Source: Hofstenia miamia
Lineage: Eukaryota; Xenacoelomorpha; Acoela
Direction of reading: 5' to 3'
Length of the DNA: 64,000 nucleotides
NCBI GenBank assembly: GCA_004352715.1
Contig: SCFE01000031.1
Location: 479,041 to 543,040 of the forward strand
A program made the position numbers and the translations under genes. The stretch's first letter is position 1. Each line of letters begins with the position of its first letter. The notes under the pieces are model-generated. The model saw nothing but the letters and a program-made list of their open reading frames with translations. It was not told the DNA's origin and did not search any database. This document shows, one piece after another, positions 1-11,604 of this stretch.

Positions 1-900
1 CTTTACCACAATATTGTGAAAATTTGGAGCTTAAGTTGTAGATGAATAACTACTTGAGTTTGTAATAGTGAGGAAAAGTACACATTCAATAGCCTTGTTT
101 ATATTGGCAGTGAAACACTAGATAAAAACTTTGAAGCAGTCTGTAATAGCCATGCTGAAGTTGACATTGTATGTTAATGAATTATGACAAGTGTTTCCAA
201 AAACTGATTAATCAAAAATTAATTCACCAAAAACTGATTATTGCAAATACAAAATAGTAGTCAAAATATTCTTTAGAATTTTGTGTTCTTTACATTATTA
301 AACTCTGTCATTAATTTACTAATTCATATTCACGCAAATTTCCATACAAATATTTTCAATAATTTTATGATTATTTTTCATGAAAATTTATAAATTGAAC
401 ATCTACGATTAGCATTAGTTGCTTAAAAAGTCCATTTTTGTATTGAAATATATATATTTTGCAAGATTTACTTGTCAAATTGTTTTATATAAGTATAGAG
501 CCAGAAATAATGCATTATTAATTTGAAATTATGTACACATAGGCATATTTATTTACTTACCATTATAGAAATCAGTACAGTAAAAACATATTTTGGGTGT
601 TTAAATTATATTGTAAGATGTGTGTTTTATTCAGCATATTATATTCAAATATTGAGGTGGCACAGCAACCCCAATAAGAATATTGCCACCCTTGCACCGC
701 ACTTCCGGCGCCACTGGTGTACTGGTACACGATGCTGGCTATTTAATTACTCAATTAAGATATAATTGGAGCACTTATAAACTGTATGTAAATTTATATG
801 GCGCGCTACATACTATTAATTTTCTAGTGTTTCGACATTCTTTGCTAATTTTAGTTTACACTGTACCATCCTAACAAATCGACATGTTATATATTTCCCG
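1..900. repeat. Direct repeat copy 1 (about 0.85 kb, cut by gap)
   Basis: This stretch is largely repeated in the same orientation at 5505-6302. The copies differ by scattered substitutions and indels, for example an internal segment after position 40 that copy 2 lacks, so they are diverged paralogous copies and not one sequence assembled twice. Both copies share a GC-richer patch (around 690-745) containing CACTTCCGGCGCCACTGG. No protein homology was recognised, and the short ORFs in it are not conserved between copies. Copy 1 begins at or before the window edge and runs into an N gap, so its true ends are unknown. Confidence 0.85.
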
Positions 901-1900
901 NNNNNNNNNNNNNNNNNNNNNNNNNNNNNNNNNNNNNNNNNNNNNNNNNNNNNNNNNNNNNNNNNNNNNNNNNNNNNNNNNNNNNNNNNNNNNNNNNNNN
1001 NNNNNNNNNNNNNNNNNNNNNNNNNNNNNNNNNNNNNNNNNNNNNNNNNNNNNNNNNNNNNNNNNNNNNNNNNNNNNNNNNNNNNNNNNNNNNNNNNNNN
1101 NNNNNNNNNNNNNNNNNNNNNNNNNNNNNNNNNNNNNNNNNNNNNNNNNNNNNNNNNNNNNNNNNNNNNNNNNNNNNNNNNNNNNNNNNNNNNNNNNNNN
1201 NNNNNNNNNNNNNNNNNNNNNNNNNNNNNNNNNNNNNNNNNNNNNNNNNNNNNNNNNNNNNNNNNNNNNNNNNNNNNNNNNNNNNNNNNNNNNNNNNNNN
1301 NNNNNNNNNNNNNNNNNNNNNNNNNNNNNNNNNNNNNNNNNNNNNNNNNNNNNNNNNNNNNNNNNNNNNNNNNNNNNNNNNNNNNNNNNNNNNNNNNNNN
1401 NNNNNNNNNNNNNNNNNNNNNNNNNNNNNNNNNNNNNNNNNNNNNNNNNNNNNNNNNNNNNNNNNNNNNNNNNNNNNNNNNNNNNNNNNNNNNNNNNNNN
1501 NNNNNNNNNNNNNNNNNNNNNNNNNNNNNNNNNNNNNNNNNNNNNNNNNNNNNNNNNNNNNNNNNNNNNNNNNNNNNNNNNNNNNNNNNNNNNNNNNNNN
1601 NNNNNNNNNNNNNNNNNNNNNNNNNNNNNNNNNNNNNNNNNNNNNNNNNNNNNNNNNNNNNNNNNNNNNNNNNNNNNNNNNNNNNNNNNNNNNNNNNNNN
1701 NNNNNNNNNNNNNNNNNNNNNNNNNNNNNNNNNNNNNNNNNNNNNNNNNNNNNNNNNNNNNNNNNNNNNNNNNNNNNNNNNNNNNNNNNNNNNNNNNNNN
1801 NNNNNNNNNNNNNNNNNNNNNNNNNNNNNNNNNNNNNNNNNNNNNNNNNNNNNNNNNNNNNNNNNNNNNNNNNNNNNNNNNNNNNNNNNNNNNNNNNNNN
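901..1900. other. Assembly gap (1000 N)
   Basis: A run of exactly 1000 unknown bases, which suggests a default-size scaffold gap. It hides the junction between direct repeat copy 1 and the piggyBac fragment, and probably hides the distal end of that transposon. Confidence 1.
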
Positions 1901-2098
1901 CTTCAATTCTTTGGGAATTTCATGTCTATTGATCCGCACTGTTCCTAGTAATGTCATCTTGTACTGCTTCAATTGCCTTGCTAGGGTCAGGGATGTGAAA
2001 AAATTGTCTGTCACTACTTCACAACCACTGTCCTTGAAAGGAGCCACTAGCTTTAGAACAACGGATTCTCCCAGGGTTCCCAGTCGGTGCTCATTTTC
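1901..2098 (-). pseudogene. piggyBac-family transposase fragment
   Basis: Read on the minus strand, the 198 bases between two gaps give one uninterrupted frame of about 66 residues. It contains VVTDNFFTSLTLARQLKQY followed by MTLLGTVRINRHEIPKELK. This matches the piggyBac transposase core, where the equivalent block is a (C/T)DN-(W/F)FTS motif carrying one of the three catalytic aspartates, followed by a Leu/Gly-Thr-(V/L)R-x-N(K/R)-EIP segment. Both flanks are lost in N runs, so the reading frame outside cannot be judged. Nothing is recognisable as host coding sequence. It is most likely part of a transposon inserted near direct repeat copy 1. Whether the complete element could still be active cannot be seen. 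Confidence 0.85.
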
Positions 2099-2275
2099 NN
2101 NNNNNNNNNNNNNNNNNNNNNNNNNNNNNNNNNNNNNNNNNNNNNNNNNNNNNNNNNNNNNNNNNNNNNNNNNNNNNNNNNNNNNNNNNNNNNNNNNNNN
2201 NNNNNNNNNNNNNNNNNNNNNNNNNNNNNNNNNNNNNNNNNNNNNNNNNNNNNNNNNNNNNNNNNNNNNNNNNNN
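2099..2275. other. Assembly gap (177 N)
   Basis: A run of 177 Ns interrupting the piggyBac element upstream (on the minus strand) of the recognisable transposase fragment. Confidence 1.
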
Positions 2276-2871
2276 TTGATATGATTTAGTTGCAGCCGAC
2301 AGAGTGATAAGCGAGCACAGATTTCTACATTAGAGAGCGTCGCAGAGAGACACAACATCGATCAATAATCATCGAGGCGTTGATTAGTAGAGCTATGACA
2401 TTTATTCTGTCAACTAGTTTATCTAGTTATCTCCTAGTGCAGATAGTCATTGGTGTGATTGCAGGCAAGAGAACTATCGAGAACAGCGATCAATTCTTAC
2501 TTCACAATGACTAGCAGTGTGCACGTATACACGTAAAATGAAGGGAAGCAGTAAAGTTATTTTCTATCAAAATGAGTTATGTGTGTGACGTAGTTTCACT
2601 AGAAATATAACCAAATTTATTATAATGATTATTATAAACTAAAATTTTCACTGAGGTCAAAATGACCTCATCTAATTCAAAAACGTATACACACTCATAC
2701 CTATGCAACTACTTGAAGAAAATAGCAATGAGGCACATGGTTCTGCACATATATATATATAAAAGTAATTCTCAAGAAATGCCAATAAAATATTGTTGTT
2801 GACTACATCAATAAGAGGAATCAAATTTCGCAATGAGGTCAAATTAACCTCACTGTACGTTCTAGTGTTAA
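2276..2871 (-). mobile_element. Probable 5' end of the piggyBac element with TTAA target site
   Basis: Reading on the minus strand from 2867, the sequence starts CACTAGAACGTACAGTGAGG directly beside a TTAA at 2868-2871. This is the expected layout of a piggyBac-type terminus, since these elements insert at TTAA and many begin with a CAC/CCC-type inverted repeat. Two subterminal palindromic motifs, TGAGGTCAAAATGACCTCA at 2652-2670 and TGAGGTCAAATTAACCTCA at 2834-2852, lie inside the end. The orientation agrees with the minus-strand transposase fragment at 1901-2098. The opposite terminus is not visible and is probably in the 901-1900 gap. Confidence 0.5.
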
Positions 2872-3068
2872 CTTACGTTCTAGTCTTCTGCAAACTAATT
2901 CCATTATTTATGTTTTCTAATGTGTCGACTGAAATGGGTTTTAAATAGGGATGATGTTCTAACACAAGATATACGTAAACCAACTTATTGAGTTCATTTC
3001 TTCTGCTGTATCGTATTAAGTTAAATCAAAAAATGTTGCATCGATGGATTCTGTTATTATGGCTCATA

Positions 3069-3188
3069 CACAGGGGCCAGGAATAATTGATTGGAACCCC
3101 TCCAATCAATTATTTTTATCATCGATCAATTAATTGCTTTACAAATTTTAACCAATTAATTGCCCAATTAATTTTTCCCAGCCCCTGA
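3069..3188. repeat. MITE-like inverted repeat, CAGGGGC ends
   Basis: The segment opens with CAGGGGCCAGGAATAATTGA and closes with CCAATTAATTTTTCCCAGCCCCTG-type sequence, an imperfect inverted repeat of about 20 bases. A third related arm, ending CCCGACCC, lies at about 3453-3475. The interior is full of CAATTAATTG palindromes, also at 3390-3450. CAGGGG ends are typical of hAT-type DNA transposons, but I see no clean 8-bp target duplication, so the family is a guess. Confidence 0.35.
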
Positions 3189-5504
3189 ATACAGCGTTTG
3201 TTATTTTCATTAAATTTTGTTTCTCCACATTCTACCTTAAAATAATAAAAGAAACAAGAAAGTGTATTTAGCAACAAAAAGTTTAGTTGACTCAAATCCC
3301 GTTCATGTTTTTCATCTTGTTGAAATAATAACATTTCTATTTCTGTAATAAATGATTTTAACAGATGCTCCCAATTAAACCAATTAAATTTGCAATCAAT
3401 TAATTGCATTGGAAAGTACCTGCCAATCAATTAATTGCCAATTAACTAATGACCAATTAATTTTTCCCGACCCTTGATTTCATTGAAGTTAATCCTAAAA
3501 TTATTTTACATTAGATATTTTATTTTAAAAACTGCTAACCAATTTCAATAAAATGCGTTCTGAAATATGTTATAAAGCACGATCACAAGTGTAAGGAATG
3601 ACAATGTTATTGCCTTCATCACAAGGTACATTTTTCTTGATTCTTATGACAGAACTCAACTTCAGTGAGAATGCTGTTTTGATTTGCAATTATGTCATTT
3701 TCAGATTTCAATGTTTAATTCCCATTTATTTTACCATCATATATGTTATAATTGATCGAATACATATACCTAGCTGTACATATTTGGTCTGTAAGTTAAG
3801 TTGTGATCAGTATACATTATCTTTGTTTTGATTAAATGCAGGATCAAAATATAAGTCAAGAGCAAAACGAAGAAATGTCTATTTCTTATATTTTAGCCCA
3901 GACATACATGCAGTATGCAACATGTCTTTTAACCACACCCACCAAATTATGAAAGCTATATTCAAAAGTATATCAAATTCAATTTTTTCTAAATTCAATT
4001 TTTTGATGTAAATTTAAAAGGTTTAGGTCGTGCAGTTATTGTTTAAGTGACATCTTAATTTAGAACGTGTTTTTTCTTTGTATTTAGATTTCAATAAAAA
4101 ATATAAAAATACGTGTTTTTTTTCATAATTCCAATTTTCTCAAGAATCATAACAGTTCAAATTAATTAATGTAAATGTAAAATGCCATTGTTTGAAAACT
4201 AATGCAATAAAACAATATTGAGAAAAATAAAAAAAAGCTATGAACGTGATGTTCTATACATCATTCTAGCGAATGGCATTCAACCTTAAAATGTGTCAGA
4301 AAAATATTCTTACACTAATGTTCTTATAGGAATAGGAATTTTATAACTATCTAAAAGTTATACATTAATAATCAAATGTTTCTTTTATGGGTAACCTTCA
4401 AGTAGATTACATTTAAAATCTAAATTTTTAGTTGTTGGTTAAAATTTTAATCAAAATGGTCTTTTAAGCAAGTACCACCACCGGGCTTAGGTTGCGAGGG
4501 CCCTATCAAAAATGCCATTTATCAGAAAATTTGAAAAATTGGTTTTAAAACTGTTCATAGATTAATACAAAATTGTATCACCTATTCAAATGAAATTTAA
4601 GTGTTAGTAAAAATGTTTGCACTTTTTATGAATTCTATTTTTACTGTTTGGTAGTTGCATACATGATTCGTTTATATGTGGAAAATCCATTTTAAGAAAT
4701 TTGCTAATTTCTAATGAAAACTGTATTATATTGTTTAAAAATGTATTCAGATAAAAGGTGTACTTCAGAGACGCCGAAAGCAACTCTACATTAAGGGGCA
4801 ACACTGCCTAAGCTTAAATGTCAATATATTTTTTAAATTTTTAAACTTTAGGGAAGCTAAATTTAGACTATCACAACCTTACAATTTTTACACTATTTAC
4901 AAAATACATATTATAATTATCTTTATCTTAATAGCATGAATATATTAATATTTCAATAAACTAAAGGTCAATCTAACCATTTTTATAATCTAAGAAATGA
5001 AAGGGATTTCTCTGTCAATTATCTGAAAAATCGAGAACTTTTGCCTAGAGAAGTAATAATATTGCACACTGTTTCCAACTTTGTACTTAATCCCTTAAAA
5101 GCGTAGAAAAACCTAGTAATTAAGAAGATGAAGTTCTTCACTTAGCAAACATTGCTCAAATAGTCTGTTATTACAGTATTCACAAAGACGCAGAACGTTT
5201 CATAATAACATACCTACAAAAATATCATGAAGCATTGAAGTATTTTTTTCTTTGTGGAAGAAATACTTGACGATCATGGCATGTTGAAGAAGATATATGC
5301 TAATCATAAAAACCGCAATTACAATCAGCAGCATGTTGCAAGGAAGGTGCGAAGGCAATGACAAGAACTCAATGAAAAATTTAATGAGACGTGTTAATTT
5401 AAAGGATCATTTTGTGGCCATAACACAAGAAATTTGGTAAAAGTTTCAGTGGAGCATGACTAACCAATAGTTAAAGACGTTTTAAAAACACTCAGCCTAT
5501 TTAC
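3189..5504. other. Non-coding stretch, no gene recognised
   Basis: AT-rich sequence with AATTAATT-rich repeats near 3360-3470 that belong with the MITE-like arms. The short ORFs (for example 3598-3831) have no recognisable domain and low-complexity composition. I see no exon, RNA gene or regulatory element I can support. Confidence 0.6.
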
Positions 5505-6302
5505 CTTTACCACAATATTGTGAAAATTTGGAGCTTAAGTTGTAGTAAGGAAAAGTACACATTCAATAGCCTTGTTCAAAAATTAATTCACCAAAAACTG
5601 ATTATTGCAAATACAAAATAGTAGTCAAAATATTCTTTAGAATATTGTGTCCTTTACATTATTAAACTCTGTCATTAATTTACTAATTCATATTCACGCA
5701 AATTTCCATACAAATATTTTCAATAATGTTATGATTATTTTTCATGAAAATTTATAAATTGAACATCTACGATTAGCATTAGTTGCTTAAAAAGTCCATT
5801 TTTGTATTGAAATATATATATTTTGCAAGATTTACTTGTCAAATTGTGTTATATAAGTAGAGAGCCAGAAATAATGCATTATTAATTTGAAATTATGTAC
5901 ACATGGGCATATTTCTTTACTTACCATTAGAGAAATCAGTACAGTAAAACATATTTTGGGTGTTTAAATTATATTGATAAAATGTGTGTTTTATTATTGC
6001 GTTTGAGTTTTATTCAGCATATTATATTCAAATATTGAGGTGGCACAGCAACCCCAATAAGAATATTGGGGTGCCAATTGCCACCCTTGCACCCCACTTC
6101 CGGCGCCACTGGTGTACTGGTACACGATGCTGGCTATTTATTTACTCAATTAAGATAAGTTTTTAATTGGAGCATTTATAAACTGTATGTAAATTTATAT
6201 GGCGCGCTACATACTATTAATTTTCTAGTGTTTCGACATTCTTTGCTAATTTTAGTTTACACTGTACCATGCTAGCAAATCGACATGTTATATATTTTCC
6301 CG
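5505..6302. repeat. Direct repeat copy 2
   Basis: This is the second copy of the sequence at 1-900, about 5.5 kb away in the same orientation. It begins at CTTTACCACAATATTGTG and can be followed to the point where copy 1 enters its gap, so it may extend further. It lacks a block present in copy 1 after its first 40 bases and has a short insertion near 6066 (GGGGTGCCAATTG). Two long direct repeats could be LTRs or a segmental duplication. No gag/pol coding sequence lies between them, so a duplication or an old non-autonomous repeat fits better. Confidence 0.85.
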
Positions 6303-9300
6303 CAACACTGCTAGTGTAGAATGTTTCCTTGATAGTTTTTGTTACACATGATACTATGATGGTTAGTGCGTATAAATTGCCTGTCCAATAAAATTTTAAG
6401 TGTAAAGATCTAAGCGCAATCATGCTAATTATTGCGCTTTATATTTCATCACTACGGTGGAGTGTTGAAGGGACGTAGCGTGATGATATATAATCATTTA
6501 TAGTCTGGGCAATGTGCGAACTATTAGCCCATCATTGGTCTTTTATATTTCGCAAGCGGTCGCATCGTGGCGGACCTAGGAATTTCTGGTGTGAATGTAT
6601 CCTTATTGTATAGAAAAAATTCGTAGGTAGCCACATTAAATTGATGTTGTATGTGTCTACATTTCCGAAATTACTATTAACAATAAAGTATCGAGTCCCT
6701 ATATCTGTAATTCTTCAACGGAATCAATTCTTTGTAGAACGTATGATGGTCACATGTGGCATGAAATTCCTCAGATCCTTATAAGTAAGCAATATGATTA
6801 GGCACCTGGACTTAGGCTTTTTTTAAAACTGGAATTACTGTCAGGGTTCGAATTTAGCGGTGTTGCACTGAAATTTGATTGACACTTGTTCAAACCAAAA
6901 ATTATCATTTTTAAATTATTATATATTCAAGGTCATAGCAGTAGCACCAATATAATTAATTATCAGCCTATGGTCTAACATTAAGCCCGCGATGGACATC
7001 TATTAACAGACATGATTATGTCACAGAAACATTTGCGTCAACATTCCAATCCAAGCCGAATAAATTTAGCATGCTGCAGTTTACCAATAGAATTATGGCA
7101 TAGCATTTCGAATCCTGATTGCTGGGGATGCCAAAATTTAGAAAAAACGAAATGGATAAAATTCATATAATTTACTTGCGTATGTAGGTGTAGGGAGTTG
7201 TAGCACAAACGGATCAATATTGCCAAAAAGCCGTTCCAAATATCTATCAAAATTATGTATACATTCTGCATAGCCTGACAAAATGCAAACGCCGCCTTAG
7301 TATTGATAGAAGGCAAATTGATATTTAAAAAGATCATTATATATACAATTCAATTGTCCCCATGTACTTTACGATACTATGTACTAATTCAGGAATATTG
7401 TCCTATTCATAAGCTTATTTCTTATCAAGCATTAAAAACATACTTCTATTTATGCATCGATCGCGTTATGTGGGAGGAAATTTTCAACAAAATAGAAACA
7501 GATATGTTTAAATTTTGATAACGTTGGTCTTATGAAGGCATTATCTTGGTGAAGTAATTTAAATATTTTGTGCTTTATTTGTAGATCTAATATTCTCCCA
7601 ATGCAATCTGTAATTTTATAGTTCTTAGTTTATAATTTAATAAATGTATATAATGATATACTTGGCATGTTGATCAAATTATTTTGTAATTGCAGTCAAA
7701 TTGTGTTTTGTTTTTGTGATTGAGGTCAGGTGGATATAAGTTATAAAAAAGATGTCCACTACTGAAGAAGGTTGCTTATCACTGAACTAGGAGGATGTAT
7801 GCTCACTAACAGTTTAGAAATATTCAATAAAATTCAAAATCTTATTCCCTTTTCCATGACCAAACACACATCAAAGACCGTTACAGATCTCGTCTCAGCT
7901 TTCTGCAACATTATATTGGATGTTACAGACAGTTTTTTTAAACTGCGCACACATGCGGAAGCCGCTCCCTAGAGCAGGTGAATCGATTTACGCGCAAAAC
8001 CTTTCTGATTTATGCATCTGGTAAAATGTTTGACATAGACGGGAAAAACAGTCGGGCAAATTAACAGAATTGCATTAGTAGTATATTTATGATAATCGAA
8101 ATAGCAAATGAATTTGATGAGTAGTGGTAGTGACGAGTTATCCGGGTAGCTATATCCCGAAATTTAAAAAAAAGTTTTTGGTTGTCTATTTTTAAATTAC
8201 CGAGTTATTAAAATTGTCTCGAAATGTGCATAACTACCGAGATCTGAAGCATTTATTAATTCGGGAGAGTTTATTGGCGAAGTCTCTTTAATTTGTGATT
8301 TTTTACAAAACTTTCAAATAATTGCGATTTCAATATAGTATATAGTGTCTAAAACAGCGAAGTACATATACAATAAATTGTTCTGACTTGCGTAGGTGCC
8401 TCTAGGGAAGTTTTAAAGAGGGCGAATATTTCTTCGAGCACATGTAATTAATGATTAACATATCTTAATCCCGTATTATTCAGCGAAATTGCATTCCATT
8501 TTACGAGTCTATGGTGGTTTGTTGATATTTGAAAGCAGTAAAATGGTTGTTATTCACGTTTCTCTAAACTATAACGCCGAAATCTTCAGTTTCTTTAGTT
8601 CTCAAAAACAATTTGCCCTAAAATTTTATGATGAATGCAAAAGAAGATTTTGGATTTAGATTTTCTTTTTTCTTACATTTGGATTTTACCTGAAAAATTT
8701 AGATGTTAAAATGAGGCAAATATTATACGACATAATGCTATTGAAATGGCATGGTTGAAATCGCAGCTGTGTTTTCAGTATTAATTAATATTTCGATCGT
8801 TACAATTATCGCTGCTGCTAATATCTAAAATGTTAGAAAATTTTATTGTTTCAGCAAACTACAGTATTGCAAATAGAATTATAATTAAATTTATCTCTTT
8901 TGAATTTTGGCAATAAATTGAGTTATTCAGTTTCTTAAAGAACTCACTCGGAATATGAAAGACTTTGTTTATAATAAAGAAAATTTAATCTTTCGGATTC
9001 ACACATGAAAATTTAAGAATTTTCACTTCATAAAAATAAAAAGCTTCTAATTTTTGAAGGAATACTCAAAATATATTTGAAAGATTTTCAGTTGCAAACA
9101 CATTCAAAAGCAAATGGCTGTTGAGAAGTTTGTCACATTCTACAAGGGGAGTAACCAAGTTTGTACTTAGTGGAAATATTTACCTAAGTTTATTTGTTTA
9201 CTTATTTATTATTGAACGTTAAGTTAAGTTAAATGCCACAGCAATGTAAACCATAATGATTGATAATGTTACTTTATATATTTGAACTATCATACAAAAA

Positions 9301-9400
9301 TAAACTGAAATACACTGAAAAATGAAAAAACTGATTACAGTTATGCATAGAAAATATCAATTTGTGTTTTGCATTATGCAATTTACATCACCATATGAAG
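6303..9400. other. Non-coding stretch, no gene recognised
   Basis: AT-rich DNA without recognisable exons. Small ORFs at 7038-7337 (minus), 7303-7518 and 7772-7972 (plus) overlap or abut one another. They show no domain, and I do not believe they are genes. The stretch may be upstream intron of the giant gene or intergenic DNA. Confidence 0.55.
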
Positions 9401-10400
9401 NNNNNNNNNNNNNNNNNNNNNNNNNNNNNNNNNNNNNNNNNNNNNNNNNNNNNNNNNNNNNNNNNNNNNNNNNNNNNNNNNNNNNNNNNNNNNNNNNNNN
9501 NNNNNNNNNNNNNNNNNNNNNNNNNNNNNNNNNNNNNNNNNNNNNNNNNNNNNNNNNNNNNNNNNNNNNNNNNNNNNNNNNNNNNNNNNNNNNNNNNNNN
9601 NNNNNNNNNNNNNNNNNNNNNNNNNNNNNNNNNNNNNNNNNNNNNNNNNNNNNNNNNNNNNNNNNNNNNNNNNNNNNNNNNNNNNNNNNNNNNNNNNNNN
9701 NNNNNNNNNNNNNNNNNNNNNNNNNNNNNNNNNNNNNNNNNNNNNNNNNNNNNNNNNNNNNNNNNNNNNNNNNNNNNNNNNNNNNNNNNNNNNNNNNNNN
9801 NNNNNNNNNNNNNNNNNNNNNNNNNNNNNNNNNNNNNNNNNNNNNNNNNNNNNNNNNNNNNNNNNNNNNNNNNNNNNNNNNNNNNNNNNNNNNNNNNNNN
9901 NNNNNNNNNNNNNNNNNNNNNNNNNNNNNNNNNNNNNNNNNNNNNNNNNNNNNNNNNNNNNNNNNNNNNNNNNNNNNNNNNNNNNNNNNNNNNNNNNNNN
10001 NNNNNNNNNNNNNNNNNNNNNNNNNNNNNNNNNNNNNNNNNNNNNNNNNNNNNNNNNNNNNNNNNNNNNNNNNNNNNNNNNNNNNNNNNNNNNNNNNNNN
10101 NNNNNNNNNNNNNNNNNNNNNNNNNNNNNNNNNNNNNNNNNNNNNNNNNNNNNNNNNNNNNNNNNNNNNNNNNNNNNNNNNNNNNNNNNNNNNNNNNNNN
10201 NNNNNNNNNNNNNNNNNNNNNNNNNNNNNNNNNNNNNNNNNNNNNNNNNNNNNNNNNNNNNNNNNNNNNNNNNNNNNNNNNNNNNNNNNNNNNNNNNNNN
10301 NNNNNNNNNNNNNNNNNNNNNNNNNNNNNNNNNNNNNNNNNNNNNNNNNNNNNNNNNNNNNNNNNNNNNNNNNNNNNNNNNNNNNNNNNNNNNNNNNNNN
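9401..10400. other. Assembly gap (1000 N)
   Basis: Exactly 1000 Ns, a default-size scaffold gap. The sequence on its right edge is a duplicate of sequence 240 bases further on. The missing first half of the Ig domain whose second half is at 15343 could in principle lie here, but that is only a possibility. Confidence 1.
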
Positions 10401-10516
10401 CCACCCACTATTGTGGAGACATGGTGGCTGGGAAAATGTCAATTGCACCATTGGTGTGGCAACATGTTGTTTACAACAATATGAGGTTCAAAGCAATAAT
10501 TTGTTATATTATTTCC
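10401..10516. repeat. 116-bp exact duplicate of 10643-10758 at gap edge
   Basis: The bases from the end of the gap to 10516 match 10643-10758 base for base, beginning CCACCCACTATTGTGGAGAC. A single N follows at 10517. The sequence is the inner part of the left terminus of the Tc1-like element at 10599. Either a second element copy lies in the gap or the assembler placed the same reads twice. The single N favours an assembly join. Confidence 0.85.
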
Positions 10517-10563
10517 NGCTATGTTAAAATGAAAGGAAAATATAAACAATATGCAATACACGC

Positions 10564-10566
<3 letters not shown>

Positions 10567-10598
<32 letters not shown>
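10567..10598. repeat. (TA)n microsatellite
   Basis: An uninterrupted TA dinucleotide run directly abutting the left end of the Tc1-like element, consistent with insertion of a TA-targeting transposon into a TA run. Confidence 0.95.
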
Positions 10599-10601
<3 letters not shown>

Positions 10602-11604
10602 GTGACTAAAAGTAATGAAACACTGTTTGGTAAAATAATGAACCACCCACTATTGTGGAGACATGGTGGCTGGGAAAATGTCAATTGCACCATTGGTGTG
10701 GCAACATGTTGTTTACAACAATATGAGGTTCAAAGCAATAATTTGTTATATTATTTCCACTCAAGTCCGACATCAAAGATTACCCTAGTCATCTGATGGT
10801 GATTAAAAGTATTGAAACACAAGTTTTGCAATTAAACTTTTCTATTTAATCTTTCAGAAACAGTTGTTTTCTTTAGTATATTATTGCGGTTCATAAAAAA
10901 ATGTGGCCTCCGAAAAGTTGTTAAAGTTGATACAAACCTTAACAGTCGAGAATATTGTTCTCTTCTTTCCCAAAACCTACTTCCTTACCTTAGCCCTGAT
11001 GATGTATTCCAACATGACGGGGCTCCATGCCACACAGCACGCGCAACAAAGCAATTTCTTGAAGAGAATGGGGTTGCACTTCTTGGAGACTGGCCATCTC
11101 AGTCTCCGGATTTAAATATCATAGAACATTTCTGGGCCATTCTTAAGAAGAAAGTGGCTGAACATCGCCCAGCCAATTTAGGCCTACTATGGGAGTTAGT
11201 GGAAAAAGAATTTTATGCTATTTCTGATGAAATGATAACTAATCTTTATGACTCACTTCCCCGAAGAATGGACACTGTGGTACGTTGCCGAGGCAATTTT
11301 GGTCATTATTAAACTTTTTATTTTGTAGATTTAGCTTTCTAATGTCTTCCTGTTTCGGTTTGTTAAAAATATATTTTATCCATTATAGTGGAATGTATAT
11401 TCTTCCTAGCTGTTTCATTACTTTTAGTCACTACTATAGGACTGCAATTTAACAAATGCGTTCAATGACTGAGTGTTTCCGGCATATACATTCATATTTT
11501 GTTAGAGCATTTCTTTTTCATATTACTGGGAATTATTGTATGCATTGCTGAATTACATATTTTGTAAACCAAAGTAGGTGTTTCATTACTTTTAAGCACT
11601 ACTG
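10599..11604 (+). mobile_element. Tc1/mariner-like element, internally deleted, with doubled terminal repeats
   Basis: The left terminus reads GTAGTGACTAAAAGTAATGA (10599) next to TA. The same motif recurs diverged at about 10799-10819 (GTGATTAAAAGTATTGAAAC). On the right, inverted copies occur at 11412-11434 (GTTTCATTACTTTTAGTCAC) and at 11580-11604 (TTTCATTACTTTTAAGCACT...CTG), which is followed by TA. Two direct repeats in each inverted end is the IR/DR arrangement known from some Tc1-type elements such as Sleeping Beauty. Only the C-terminal half of a transposase lies between (10884-11312). The element is about 1.0 kb, shorter than the usual 1.3-1.6 kb. Confidence 0.8.
10884..11312 (+). 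pseudogene. Tc1-like transposase, C-terminal half
   Basis: An open frame of about 142 codons ending in TAA encodes the second half of a Tc1/mariner DDE transposase. The block QHDGAPCHTARATKQFLEEN carries the second catalytic Asp. GDWPSQSPDLNIIEHFW carries the third catalytic acid, a Glu. Counting codons gives 35 residues between them, where classical Tc1 proteins have 34. The first catalytic Asp and the N-terminal paired-like DNA-binding domain are missing. The frame's first possible start is a TTG and not a convincing initiation site. The coding part lies within doubled terminal inverted repeats. It is a non-autonomous, internally deleted copy that would need a transposase from elsewhere to move. 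Confidence 0.88.

Noticed and set aside
884-2358. ORFs of up to 386 codons crossing N gaps
   Set aside because: Almost all of their length is N. Only the 66-residue piggyBac segment between the gaps is supported. The same applies to ORFs over 9322-10609, 16194-16655 and 36475-37602.
1-6302. LTR retrotransposon defined by the 0.85-kb direct repeats
   Set aside because: There is no gag, protease, reverse transcriptase or integrase sequence between the repeats, no visible primer-binding site, and the only coding remnant is piggyBac on the minus strand.
7038-7972. Three short ORFs (7038-7337 minus, 7303-7518 plus, 7772-7972 plus) as small genes
   Set aside because: They overlap or abut on opposite strands, contain no recognised domain and have typical AT-rich random composition, with no splice or codon-use support.
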